From Spirodela intermedia (lineage: Eukaryota; Streptophyta; Magnoliopsida; Alismatales; Araceae): DNA of 64,000 nt. Shown in pieces: positions 24,484 through 37,554 of the stretch. The position numbers and the translations under genes were made by a program. The notes beneath the pieces are model-generated. The model had not been told where the DNA came from. It saw only the letters and a program-made list of their open reading frames with translations, and searched no databases. Location of the stretch: assembly GCA_902729315.2 (NCBI GenBank), contig LR746276.1, positions 6,323,169-6,387,168 of the forward strand. The letters run 5' to 3'. The stretch's first letter is position 1. Each line of letters starts with the position of its first letter.

Positions 24484-27011
24484 CTATCTCCTACTCCCCT
24501 TCTTACTCCCCTTCTTCCTCTGGTTTGCAGACTTCTTGAGCTTCTTCTTGCGGGATCTCTGGCTGGCAACCTTCTTCAGAGGCTTCTTCTTTGGTGGCAA
24601 GCCGCCGCTCTTTCTGACCGCAGCGCTCAGCTCGGGAGCAACGTGAGGATGACCTTCGCTGAGATCTGTATCTTCTCCTCGTGAGAACTCACTGGTTGTC
24701 ACTGTTATCGTCAGTTCACTGTTTTCATACATCTTGGTCCCTTCACCAATAATCAAGACAAAGAGGAGCTATCAGTCACATGAATACAAGAGGATGATAA
24801 CAGAAAATTAAGAAAAAAAGAAGAAGAAAAGATGACACTTTTGGTTTGAGTGTTTTGAATTGCTTCATAATTACTGGATTATATAGATAGCTCCCTAGAG
24901 TGACTGATATTCCGTGTTTTGGAGGGACTTGAAAATTCAAAAAAAAAAAAAACGATTCATTTTTTAAGGGAGAAAATGAAATCCATAAATTGCTAAAGGG
25001 AGACGGGACAGAAATGTCATTCATTCGACGCCAAAGTCGTCGATTGGGTATTACTAATCTTTTGTTATTTCCTTTGAATATCCATGAATATCAGTATTAA
25101 CCAGCCCGAGTCTGAATATGAACCTAGCACAAAATGCTATAAAGAGAACAGGGGATAAACATATAGTTCGAAGCCAACCTGCAGATGAAACGAGAGTATG
25201 CTAATCTAGCAGAAAGATACTATGCTGGAATGAGGAGAAAACTCGTCAGTTTTCCAAAGAGTAGTCTAATGTCCCACTTCTCGTCGGCAGTTGAGAAGGA
25301 AAAAGAAGGATCAATGATCTCAAACTGGTGTTAGGATGTCTGATAGCTGTAGAGCCCAGGTACGCCATTTCAATTCGCAGTCCAGTCTATACCTGAAACT
25401 GATTGAGTTCTCTCGAGATCATCTTGTTCAAGGTCACCCCCGTCTTCTTCAGCTCCCGAATCGGTCTTTTCAGATTCTCCCGCCGGTAATGCCCCACCAT
25501 ACATAGCAGTTTCTCTTTCTAGCTTCCTCTGCAACAATTTTACAACTATCAATGGCGAGATAGTTGCCATGAAACGGACAGAACTCGTGCCACTCATCAT
25601 ATTAATCCGGGGAAAGAAAATTAATCTTGGTAGTTCAGCTTTTCCTTCTTATCAAGACAAACCTTGATCTTGAAGGCTAGAAACCATGCACACTTTCAAT
25701 CGATAAAAATAACTATATTGGGTTTCTTTATTCACGGATTTCTTTCGTCGGTCTCTTGAGTTCAACCAACCATGAGGTGAACTCGGTAAACACAAAGACC
25801 ATCCTCTTCAAAAGAAAATGGAGGCTTCACACATTAGAGCACAGAATGATGTGGAACATGGGGCCCCGAGGCATCTACCCATGGGAAAATGGAAGGGGAG
25901 ACCTTATTCTATGTCAACTCAACCCACAAAAATTTGACCCTATTTCCATGAAGATAATCGCACGAGAAAATTTGACCCTATTTTCAACATGCCTTCCAAA
26001 TATTCCATGGAAATATTGCCTTCTAAGATTTATAGAAAAAACCCCGGACATAGGAAAACCCTTGAGAACTTGATGGTTCCATCCTGTTCTAAAAATAGAA
26101 GGCAATCTCCGTTGGTTTATTGGCTTTAGTTGAATACTCGAAAATATAAAACAAGTACTACATTATCTACAAGGTAAATCACCGAAAAATGATGAAGGGG
26201 GAGATGAAAACTGGTCAAAAGAGTTTTGCTAACGTCAGCCAATGCTGAAGGGGGGCTTTGAAAGTTCAAAAATTTCAGAGAATCTTTTAGCACAATTCAC
26301 GGCTCATTGATCAGTCATGGAGCTGAATTTCCGCGGGTAGGGGCCTTCCAAAAGCCACGAGTCAAATCGGCAACAATTAAATGATTTGATTAGGATGAAG
26401 CAATGAGGCAGTGGCATCCATAGATTCATTGATGAAGAACACATGGGAGCACTGAGGCTAGCTTCACGGACGAATATGCGACTTCATCTGGTCAACTACC
26501 GCCAAAAGAGCCAATACGAGCACAAGCCTCAAAACATCGTGGGATGCAACTTGTCCGTGATGGCAGAAAACATTGTCTCATTGAGAAAAAAACAAATCAA
26601 AGTCCTCAATAATCACGAGACCGAGAAAGACTACCTTTCTGCGGACTTCAATACGCCTCAGACGCTCCTTCTCTTCGATTTGCCTCTGCGCAATCTTTCT
26701 CCTCTTCTTCTTCCGCTTATGGAATCCAGTAACGTAATCCCTAGGCGTAAGGAAATCACAGAAGAACCATGCTACTAAGGCGCAAGCCGAAGATTCATCG
26801 ACAGAGAGAAACACAGCGCGAAACGAAGATAATAACACCGACGAGGACGTAACGAGCAAGCAGGGAAGACGCACTTCAGATCCTTCTCGTTGAAGCTGAC
26901 GGAAAGTGCCTTGTTCTTCAGGGCCCTCTTCTTTATGTGCCGCCGCAGGCTGCCAGCGGCGGCAGGGTTTACGCTCGGCACCGCCACATCCGCCTCCCAC
27001 TCCCCCTCCAT
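24484..27011 (-). CDS. RRP17: RRP17/NOL12-family nucleolar protein
   Basis: This is a nucleolar RNA-binding protein of the Nop25/Rrp17 family, which acts in pre-rRNA 5'-end processing for the large ribosomal subunit. Four exons (26875-27011, 26635-26740, 25393-25528, 24484-24740) join in consistent phases (2, 0, 1) to give 211 residues, close to the animal NOL12 length. The family signature spans exons 1-3: KKRALKNKALSVSF, then DYVTGFHKRKKKRR and a basic Glu/Arg helix, then RKLERETAMYGG. An acidic middle follows, then a Lys/Arg/Ser-rich tail typical of nucleolar targeting. The ATG at 27011 was chosen because it opens the conserved short N-terminus; an upstream in-frame ATG (27116) would add 35 unconserved residues. 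The gene diverges from the HOTHEAD-like gene with 313 bp between start codons. Confidence 0.88.
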
Positions 27012-27324
27012 CTTCTCCGGCCGACCCCCCACAGCAACCAGAGACGCAGGAAGAGGGCGCAAAAGAAAAAACCTTTGTCCCTCCGAAAAAGGCTTAACTT
27101 CATCTAAGCCGTCCAATCTCCAAGCAATCAGGACCGTTGATCAGACGTCCAAGATCTGAAGAGGGAAGCATCAAGGTTGAGAGGTCGGTTTGTTAGGGAG
27201 CGCACAGGTTTAGCAGACCGTGGAGGCCATCTCCCGCCAGAAGGCCCGCGCTCTTCCTCTTCTTCTTTCCCCAGAAAAAGCTCCTGGTACTCTTCTTCTT
27301 CTTCTCTACCATTTCCTCTTGGCC
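27012..27324. promoter_or_regulatory. Divergent promoter region, RRP17 / HOTHEAD-like
   Basis: This 313 bp region separates two start codons facing away from each other, so both core promoters and leaders must lie here. It includes a CT-rich leader-like stretch at 27254-27310 upstream of the oxidoreductase ATG. No individual motif is claimed. Confidence 0.5.
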
Positions 27325-29243
27325 ATGAAGGCTATGGCGGGGCTCTGTAGACTGGCCCGATTGCTATGCATCTTCTTGCTCCTGCTGACAAAGGCCTCTG
27401 CGGAACAAGGTCGGCGGGGGTTTCCCCTCTCCTCTGCTGCTGCGGCTTCAAGATTTTCGCAGGGTTTTGGTTCTGAGAATGTCGGCGTGTGTTTCTTGCA
27501 GAGGCGGGCTACTCGAGGTTCTCGTTCGACGCCTCTATGTTCCCCACGGAGGCGGAGTACGACTACATCGTCGTCGGAGGAGGGACCGCCGGGTGCCCCC
27601 TCGCCGCCACCCTCTCCCAGGAGTACCGAGTCCTCCTTCTTGAGAGAGGAGGGGTCCCGCAGGAGTTTCCCAACCTGATGAGCCAGGAAGGTTTCCTCGC
27701 GACGCTGGTGGAGACAGACGCCTACAACTCGCCCGCGCAGGCCTTCATCTCCGAGGAAGGGGTGCCGAACGCGAGGGGCAGAGTCCTCGGCGGCAGCAGT
27801 GCAATCAACGCCGGCTTCTACAGCCGCGCGGAGCCCGAGTTCTTCATGGAGGGCGGTGGCGGCGGCCCGATCCGGTGGGACATGGAGATGGTGAACCAGT
27901 CCTACGAGTGGGTGGAGCGGGCGGTGACCTTCCGGCCGCTGCTCCGGGGCTGGCAGTCCGCCATTAGAGACAGCCTCTTGGAGGCCAACGTCACCCCCTA
28001 CAACGACTTCACCGTCCTCCACCTCCACGGGACCAAGATCGGCGCCTCCACCTTCGATCCCTCCGGCCGGAGGCGCAGCGCCGCCGATCTGCTGGCCTTC
28101 GCGAGAGAGGAGAACATCCAGGTGGCCGTTCGAGCCACGGCGGAGAAGATCTTGCTCAAGCCCCTGTCACCAACCTCCGCTACCTCTTCCAGCGCCGGCA
28201 AGGTTGCAGAGCGCGCGGCCGCCGGCGAGAAGAGCAAGAAGCAGAGGGCGATCGGCGTCGTCTACCGTGACCAGTTCGGCATGAGGCACCGCGCCACAAC
28301 CCGCGCCGGCGGGGAGGTGATCCTGTCGGCGGGCGCCCTGGGGAGCCCCCAGCTGCTGCTCCTCAGTGGCGTAGGGCCTCGAGGGCACCTCCAGTCCATG
28401 GGCATCGCCGTCGCCCGGCATCACCCTCACATCGGCAAGTTCGTCTACGACAACCCCCGCAACGGCATCTCCATCGCGCCGCCTGCGCCCCTCGAGCATT
28501 CCCTCATACAGGTGGTGGGCATTACCGACTCCGGGGCCTTCCTGGAGGCCGCCTCCACCGTCGTCCCCTTCTACTCCCCTGCTCGGCCGTTGTTCCTCCA
28601 CAGAGCCTCGTCGCCGCTGTACGTCACCGTCGCCACCGTCATGGAGAAGGTAGCGGGGCCGCTGTCGGAGGGCTGGCTCCGCCTGGCCTCGCTGGACGCC
28701 CGCGACAACCCGAGGGTCCGCTTCAACTACTTCTCCGACGGCGGTGACCTGGAGCGGTGCGTGGAAGGCCTGAGGAAGATCGGGGACCTGCTGGAGGCGC
28801 AGTCGATGGAGGAGTTCAAGCTCCCCCGATGGCTACCGCTCGAGGAAGCCCTGCAGGGCGGCGGCGCCGCCGGGAGGGATTTCCGGTTCGTCGGACCGGC
28901 GCTGCCTGTAAACCGCTCGGACGGCGCCGCCATGGAGGAGTTCTGCCGGCGGACGGTCACCACGATCTGGCACTACCACGGCGGCTGCGTCGCGGGGAAG
29001 GTAGTGAACGGGGAGCTCAAGGTGACCGGCGTGAGCTCGCTCCGGGTGGTCGACGGCTCCGTCCTGTCAGCGTCTCCGGGGACCAATCCGCAGGCCACTC
29101 TCATGATGATGGGGAGGTACCTGGGCCAGAGGATGATCCTGGAGAGGAGGAAGAAGAGGAGCCGGCTCAACACCCGGCCCTCTGCAACTCTCACGCCGTC
29201 GCAGGACCTGATGAACCCTCCTTCCATGGATGTCGAGAACTGA
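27325..29243 (+). CDS. HOTHEAD-like GMC oxidoreductase
   Basis: This is a secreted FAD-dependent glucose-methanol-choline oxidoreductase of the HOTHEAD group; its Arabidopsis relative is linked to omega-hydroxy fatty acid oxidation for cuticle formation and to floral organ separation. Exon 1 (27325-27409) encodes a hydrophobic signal peptide (RLLCIFLLLLTKASA), and exon 2 (27502-29243) the rest, giving 608 residues. The FAD-binding GGGTAG lies at 54-59, followed by ERGG and the GRVLGGSSAINAGFYSR segment. The family hallmark GKFVYDNPRNGIS is present, as are the active-site WHYHGG (518-523) and the closing SPGTNPQATLMMMGR. Only one intron is needed, fewer than in many HOTHEAD genes. The stop is followed by a (CT)n run in the 3' UTR (29262-29285). 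Substrate is inferred from the family. Confidence 0.9.
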
Positions 29244-29780
29244 AAAGCTTCAACTCCTTACCCCTCTCTCTCTCTCTCTCTCTCTGCTCACCGCTGTTCG
29301 AAAACTTGACGATGAATTCTTACCGATTCATAAATAAAGAAGATTCGGCCAGCCCCATTTTGCAATATCACAATGATCCAGGCCTGTTAGTTCAAGCGTT
29401 CACTTTCTTTGGGTTTTATTGAGATTCTGCGCAAACCCTTCTGCTCTTCCCCACGCCGTCTAGTTCGGTCCTCGCTTTGCTACCGCCGCCCGTCCGAACC
29501 AGGGGAGGCCACCCCTCGGTCTCCAGCCTTCCCATTGGTACTCTGAAGGCCCCCGCCCAGTGCTCCCTCCCTCCATCGCTGGACTGGCTCTGCAGGTAAG
29601 GGGGTTAACCTAGTGGCCGTTGATCGCCTTCCTGTGAGCAAGCACGGTTCATTTCCGATCAGGAGGAGGGCAGGAGCTTTTGTTCCGCTCATAGGTTGCT
29701 TTCGTGTTGCAGGATCTCGTGCCGGATATTTGATTTCCCTTGAGATATTCTTCCCTCGTCCGGTTGATCCCAGGCAGGCC
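29244..29780. other. Spacer between HOTHEAD-like and bL28m genes
   Basis: This holds the 3' UTR of the oxidoreductase and the promoter and leader of bL28m. An in-frame upstream ATG at 29613 would extend bL28m by 56 residues, but that extension is not conserved in the family and is disfavoured. Confidence 0.5.
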
Positions 29781-30909
29781 ATGGCGTTCAGGTCGCAGCA
29801 GCTGTATAAGAAGATGGTGAAGAAGGTGGGGGATTCGGTGCCACCGAAGGTGATGGAGTCGATGAAGAAGAGCCTTCCGAACTCTAAGCTCGTCATGGGA
29901 AGGGCCAACCGCGGCATCTTCGCTGGCCGTCATATCCAGTTCGGCAACAACGTTAGCGAGGACGGGGGCAACAAGTAGGCTACTTTACCCCTTACATCAT
30001 ATCAGATTTTCCTTGCCTGCTGTCACGAGATCTTGCCAAGTTGTGATTTTTTAGCTGCGATTCTGTCTTCTCGGTTTCTGTCAGATGAAAGCTGCACGCG
30101 TAGGATGAGCTAGTTCCTTCTAGGGTTTCCGGCGATCTCTCAGAACGGTCGACAGCTTCAAGAATCTCGTCTTGCTTGATGAGAAGATGAGAGGCGACAA
30201 AATTCCTACAGTGTCATGATTTGATCGACTGCTGGTGTTGAGCCTTGGATTGCATGAGCTCAGATCAGGGCTAGCTTGCCTGCTCAAGGAAACCCTAATA
30301 GGGGCTAGATAGCTTTCAGGAAGGAAACCCGTTTCCTGTGTGGAGAGCTGAATCAATTCCAACCCATTAGTTTGCTTGGCCATTTTTGAAATCGCTTAGC
30401 TGAAGCTTCGTGTGTGATGCCCAAATCTCTAGCAAAAGGATTTTTTTAATTTTTATTTTTAATGAGGGTTAGAGTTGGCTAAGAAGAGATCAGAAGTGGC
30501 CATCCTCAACATGGGCGCTGAACTGGCAGAGTCTTCCGCTCTTGGCCTCTGCAGGACCCGGCGGACATGGAAGCCAAACGTGCAGGAGAAGCGGCTCTTC
30601 AGCTACGCCCTCGACCGGCACATCCGGGTGAAGGTGACGACGCACGCCCTGCGGTGCATCGACAAGGCGGGCGGCATCGACGAGTACCTGCTGAAGACTC
30701 CCTACCAGCGGATGGACACGGAGATGGGTCTGCTGTGGAAGGCCAAGATCGAGAAGCTGTACCAGGAACTCGGGCAGGCGGAGGCCTTCTTCTTCTCCCC
30801 CGAAGAGGAGGCGAGGATCGAGGCCGGGTTCGAGGAGTACCGAGCCGCCAGGAGGGCTGCCAAGAAGAGCTCAAGCCAAGACCCGGCGGCGGAGGGAGGA
30901 GCTTCGTGA
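29781..30909 (+). CDS. Mitochondrial ribosomal protein bL28m
   Basis: This is a large-subunit protein of the mitochondrial ribosome. Exon 1 (29781-29974) and exon 2 (30555-30909) join in phase 2 into 182 residues. The core (GRANRGIFAGRHIQFGN, then RRTWKPNVQEKRLFSYALD and IRVKVTTHALRCIDKAGGID) is the L28 fold as found in plant mitochondrial L28/L24-type proteins, followed by an acidic and basic C-terminal extension. The donor reads AA|gtaggc and the acceptor ctgcag|G. The left outer border of the large palindrome (30415) lies inside the intron, so this complete copy has both exons while its mirror copy at 45232-45586 has only exon 2. No cleavable presequence is evident, as in other plant members. 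Confidence 0.92.
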
Positions 30910-31131
30910 TTGGCATTGGCGGCGCCTCTTCCTTGTTTGACGGGGCATGTTTGACCTTCCCCCCGCAGACTTCCTGGAGAACTTTGATGATTTCTGTATC
31001 AAACAAATCATGCCAAAATCTTCGCCTGCTCCTCCGCCGGCGCATCTCCTCAGGAAGATCATTCATGGTAACTCGCGCACTGGCGAGTGACAGTCTTCTA
31101 CTTAGCGGTTGACCCCAGCGACGGCTAAGAA

Positions 31132-31483
31132 AAGTCAATGGGAACAGATTTGGTGGGCCTCGTCAGAGTGGGATTTGGTTGGCCCGTTTGATTTCTTGGT
31201 GTCCATTGCAGTGGCGAATGGGGTCAAGCCCATACGCTGTGGTAATTCGCGGGCCGGGCCCATACGTAGGTGAGAGTAATTGAGCCCCACGAAGGGGGCC
31301 CGGCCCTACTAAGTTGCTAGTGCTTATTGGACTATCCGTAATGGGCCGTCCTTATTGGGTTACCATGGAAGCGAATGGAATAAACTCACGTCGAATAAAT
31401 ATCCAGGGTTTTCTACCTTCCCCGCTCTCTCGCAGCGGCGCCGCTCCTCTTCACGCACGCAGCGGCGCTTCCCAGAGCCCGGC
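31132..31483 (+). promoter_or_regulatory. RPS11 promoter with site II-type elements
   Basis: The region upstream of the RPS11 ATG contains TGGGCC at 31154-31159 and 31342-31347 and its complement GGCCCA at 31257-31262. These are site II elements, commonly found in promoters of plant cytosolic ribosomal protein genes and bound by TCP-type factors. The diverged RPS11-B promoter at 45991-46255 (minus strand) is recognisably similar and keeps several GGGCC/TGGGCC elements. An identical copy lies in the right palindrome arm (44658-45009). Confidence 0.6.
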
Positions 31484-33602
<2,119 letters not shown>

Positions 33603-34778
33603 GTGTTTTTCTCTGGCTGTATTTATATCTATCTTGTCAGACTTAAGACCCTAATCCCTTCCCCTCTTATTCTCAGCAGCTCTTGGCATAGTCTTTATAG
33701 GGATAAGGTGCTCTTTTAGCCTTGTGGCCATGGCTGTTTATTTTTTCGACATATATGATATCTAGGATCTGGCTGGCGGTCATCCAAAAGACCAAGTAGG
33801 CCAGCCAAGTGTGTCATCTTGTTGCTCACCATTTCATTTATTTATCTATAATTTGGTGGGTCATCACTTTTTTTTCACCCGGTGTGCTAGGAGATAAGAA
33901 GACCCCAGGGAAAGAAGGGGAAAAAAGATTGAAATGCTTGGCCCATCCTGCTAGAAAGCAGTCCATACATCTCGTCTTTCCAACAACTTATTCGTCTACA
34001 TAGTCAGTGCTGTAGCCCGATCATGGCTACTGATAAGAGTGGACTACAAACCAAAAGCCTGAACGAATAGCAGGTGTTGGTAAATTGCCTGATATTTCTT
34101 CGTCGGTCTTGCTCTTGATCTTGTAGGTGTAAACTTTCCATCTTAGAGGTTGTTTTTCTATGGAAGGATTTAAATATCTTGAATAATGAACATTTCAGTC
34201 CAATAATGACATTTTGTAGATAGCTGAGGATCATCAGTGATTATGTGCCCCTGTGAAATCATCCATTCTCGAGCTTGTGTAAAGAAATATTTATTTCCTA
34301 GAACATCAAAGACATATTTTTTTAGTTCCATAAATAAGAAATGACTTATTTTTATTTTTTTGTTTTGTCTTCCAAATAGAATATGTAAATGGAGTCTCTT
34401 TAAGAATAATATGTATGAATCACATGTAATACAGTGATCATCCAAGTTATTTGCTATCAGGATTGCTTGCTCTACCCTTTAGAATTGCTCTTCTCCCACA
34501 TTCCTTAATCAAACATAAGTTGTTTTAAAGTTTGCTCAGGGCATCTGGCATCATCTGCTCCCACAAAGGCCTTCTCTACTTTGATCTCCTACTTGGAAGG
34601 GGAAGCACCTCCAATGTCAAAGTCAAAGTCAACAACTTTTATGATAACCACCACATACATGTGAATTTGTAGTAATGGTGGATAGTTGCCATTGGCTCAG
34701 CCAGGTTAAGGGAGTTAGGGGGGAGAGAGAGAGAGAGATAATGCAGATTTTGTTTGTCCTAATCTGTCATCACCACAC
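33603..34778. other. RPS11 3' flank, left arm
   Basis: This holds the RPS11 3' UTR (the segment 33627-33737 is the part also preserved in RPS11-B at 36691-36801) followed by AT-rich spacer up to the copia LTR. No gene is seen. The same sequence occurs inverted at 41363-42538. Confidence 0.6.
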
Positions 34779-36691
34779 CATAGTTAAGATGACACATAGT
34801 TTAGAGCTTTGATAGGTGCCCAACACTCGTGGAAGAAGAACTTTAACTTTCTTGATCAAAAATGATTTATAAGGAGAGTAGGGCCTAGTATTTATATCAG
34901 ATCTCTAGAAGGTTTAAGACATCTTAATATAACACAAAATGAAAGGTACATGAGGACATATGTAAACGTGTAAAGTATATATGTTATTAAGTATGTCTCG
35001 ACAACAACCCCCCTCAAGTTGGTGAATGGATATCATCTATTCTCAACTTGGGAATAATTTTTTGCAAATATGTAAACATGCCTTTAGTAAGTATGATTGC
35101 CAATTAATTACTTGTTGAAATGTATGATATACAAATTAGATTGGCCTCAAGTTTCTTTTTTATGAAATAGTGATCAATCTCCACATGTTTGGTATGGTCA
35201 TGTTGTATTGGGTTGTGTATTAGATTGATTGTTGACTTATTATCACAATAAATCTTCATAGGACTGAATAAAGAAATTTGTATCTCATCAAGTAAGTTCT
35301 TGACCCAAAGTAACTCACATATTCCTTAAGCAAGTGTCCTAAGCTCAGCCTCATCACTTGATTCAGCAAGTATATTATGTTTTTTATTTTTTGAAGTGAC
35401 AAGATTGTCACCAACAAAAGTAAGATGATTGGAGGTTGACTTTCGTTCAATTGTTGAGCCTACATAATCAGCATCTATAAACATCACAACCTCTACCTTT
35501 CCACTTCGTTAAAAAAGAACCCTTTTTGCTAGTGTGCCTTTCAAATAATGTAGCACTTGGTAGGTAGCATGTAAATGACACTCTTTAGGTTGATGCATAA
35601 ATTGGCTCAATATACTCATTGCATATGAGATATCATGGTCAATATAAATTTCTTCATCTATCATACACAATTTATAGTTTGGATGAATAGGTGTATTAGC
35701 TGATTTACATCCAGATTTTTTTGTTTCAATTAATAGATTTGTTACGTACTTCCGTTGAGAAATAAAAATGCCTTTAGAAGAATGTGTCACTTCAATTGAA
35801 GAAGAGTGTTTAAAAAATAATGTGTGATCAGCATTACTTTGGTTGTAATTCAGTTTCTTTATGGCTACTGTAAACCTTTCAAACCATGCATGTGGAGACT
35901 ATTTGAGGCCATAAAAGGATTTCTTTAACTTAGAAACAAGATTAGATGAATGATTACCCTCATATCCTAGTGGAAGAGTCATGTAGGCTTCAACCAAATC
36001 ACCATGTAAGAATGTATTTTTAACATCAAATTGTTAAATATTCCAATTGAAAATTGTTGCTAAAGATAGTCAAAAACCAAACTATATTCATTTTGACCAT
36101 TGGTGCAAAAGTTTTTTGATAATCTATCCCATATACTTATGTATAAGCTTTAGCCATCAATTAGGCTTTATACCTCTCAATTGAACCATCCGATTTATAT
36201 TTCACTATGTACACCCATTTGCAACCAACATTCTTCTTATTTCATGGTAATTCTATTAGATCCCATGTTTGATTTTTTGCAAGAGCTCTCATCTCATCAT
36301 CATGGCTTGGTTCCACTTAGGATTAGATAGAGCCTCTAAGAGATTTTTTGGAATGATAGTGGTGTCTAAGGATATAAGAAATGACTGATATGGTGAGGAA
36401 AGTCTGTGATAAGACAAAAAATTAGCAGCTGGTACAAGGGTGTTTTTGTATACTCCTTTATAGGTTTGCATAGGGCAATGAGAAGTGAATCATGAGATAG
36501 GACTACAAGATCATTAAATGAAGGAGATGTTAATGACTATATATTTTCGAAGGTCAAATTATAATCTTAGATTTTTGGTGAACTGTGAATTTCCCCTCAC
36601 CTAGAATAAACCTTGCCAAACCTTAAGTTTTAAGAAAAAAATTAATATAGGATTGAGTCTTTCTGGGACTGAAATGAGAATGAACAAGTTA
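34779..36691 (-). mobile_element. Truncated copia element (mirror copy)
   Basis: On the minus strand this contains the reverse transcriptase and RNase H remnants and the 3' LTR (34779-35006) of the copia element whose full copy is at 37327-41362. The copy stops abruptly at 36691 in the middle of the element, where it meets RPS11-B 3' UTR sequence. It therefore has no 5' LTR, gag or protease. Confidence 0.9.
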
Positions 36692-36801
36692 TCTATCTTG
36701 TCAGACTGAAGACCCTAATCCCCTCCCCTCCTCTTCTCAGCAGCTCTTGGCATAGTCTTTATAGGCGTAAGATGTTCTTTAACCTTGTGGCCAAGGCTGT
36801 T
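36692..36801 (+). pseudogene. RPS11-B 3' UTR fragment
   Basis: The segment tctatcttgtcagactgaag ... ccttgtggccaaggctgt is about 90% identical to the RPS11-A 3' UTR at 33628-33737, but with several substitutions, so it derives from a diverged paralogue rather than the palindrome. It begins exactly at the left inner junction and contains no coding sequence. With 45727-46255 it is all that remains of RPS11-B. Confidence 0.85.
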
Positions 36802-37326
36802 CATGATGCTGGAGACTAATCTATATAAGTCTTGGGGTTTTCATGATGCCAAGTCCTATGCATTAATCATACCAAGAGGGATTAATTAATGAAAGGTAGA
36901 GTTATGCAGTCGTTGACCTTGGATATCTAGTTGTGTGGCTCATTCAAAGTAAGATGATCGACTAGATTATCGAGGAAATGTCATCCATGGTGGGCAACAT
37001 GTTGACATGAGAAAAGATTCCAAAATAATGGATACTACCCATTATGAAGGTTTAAGATCCCTTTGGAAAGCCTTAGGGTTTAAGAACTATACTTGAAAGT
37101 GACACGTGCTCTCTCTCTCTCTCTAGACCATCTATACTTTAAACATATGTTTATGTGCTATTTCTCTTTCTCCAAGGCCATAAAAACATCATAAGAACCT
37201 TTTCTACTCTTAAACATTATCCATCAGAACTACTGGTTTCACTCAATGTTGCCCTTTAAAATCACTTATGTTAGATTAGACTCTATTCACTTAATCAACT
37301 AATCATATGGGAAAGCATAATGTTAG
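36802..37326. other. Spacer between RPS11-B 3' UTR and copia
   Basis: Single-copy AT-rich sequence in the palindrome spacer with a short (CT)n at 37110-37123. No gene or repeat was recognised. Confidence 0.5.
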
Positions 37327-37554
37327 TGTTGTCAAGATGTATTTCATAACATGTATACCTTACATGTTTACATATATGTCCTCCTGTACTTTTCATTTTG
37401 TGTTACATTAGTATGTCTAGAACCTTCTAGAGATCTGGTATTAATATTGGATCCCATTCTCCTTGTGAATAGTTTTTGATCAATAAAGTTAAAGTTCTTC
37501 TTCCACGAGTGTTGGGTGCCTATCAGAGTTCCAAACTGTGTTATCTCAACTACA
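37327..37554 (+). repeat. Copia 5' LTR
   Basis: It starts TGTTGTCAAG and ends CTACA just before the primer-binding site. It is clearly related to the LTR at 41135-41362 but differs by many substitutions and small gaps, so the insertion is old. Confidence 0.85.

Noticed and set aside
27306-28601. Antisense frames of 144-240 codons over the HOTHEAD-like gene
   Set aside because: High GC at third positions keeps the opposite strand open; the products have no domains.
30475-30909. bL28m read as a 144-residue protein starting in the intron
   Set aside because: The upstream part lacks conservation, and splicing from exon 1 at 29781-29974 restores the complete family N-terminus. In the right arm this intronic start is also not credible.
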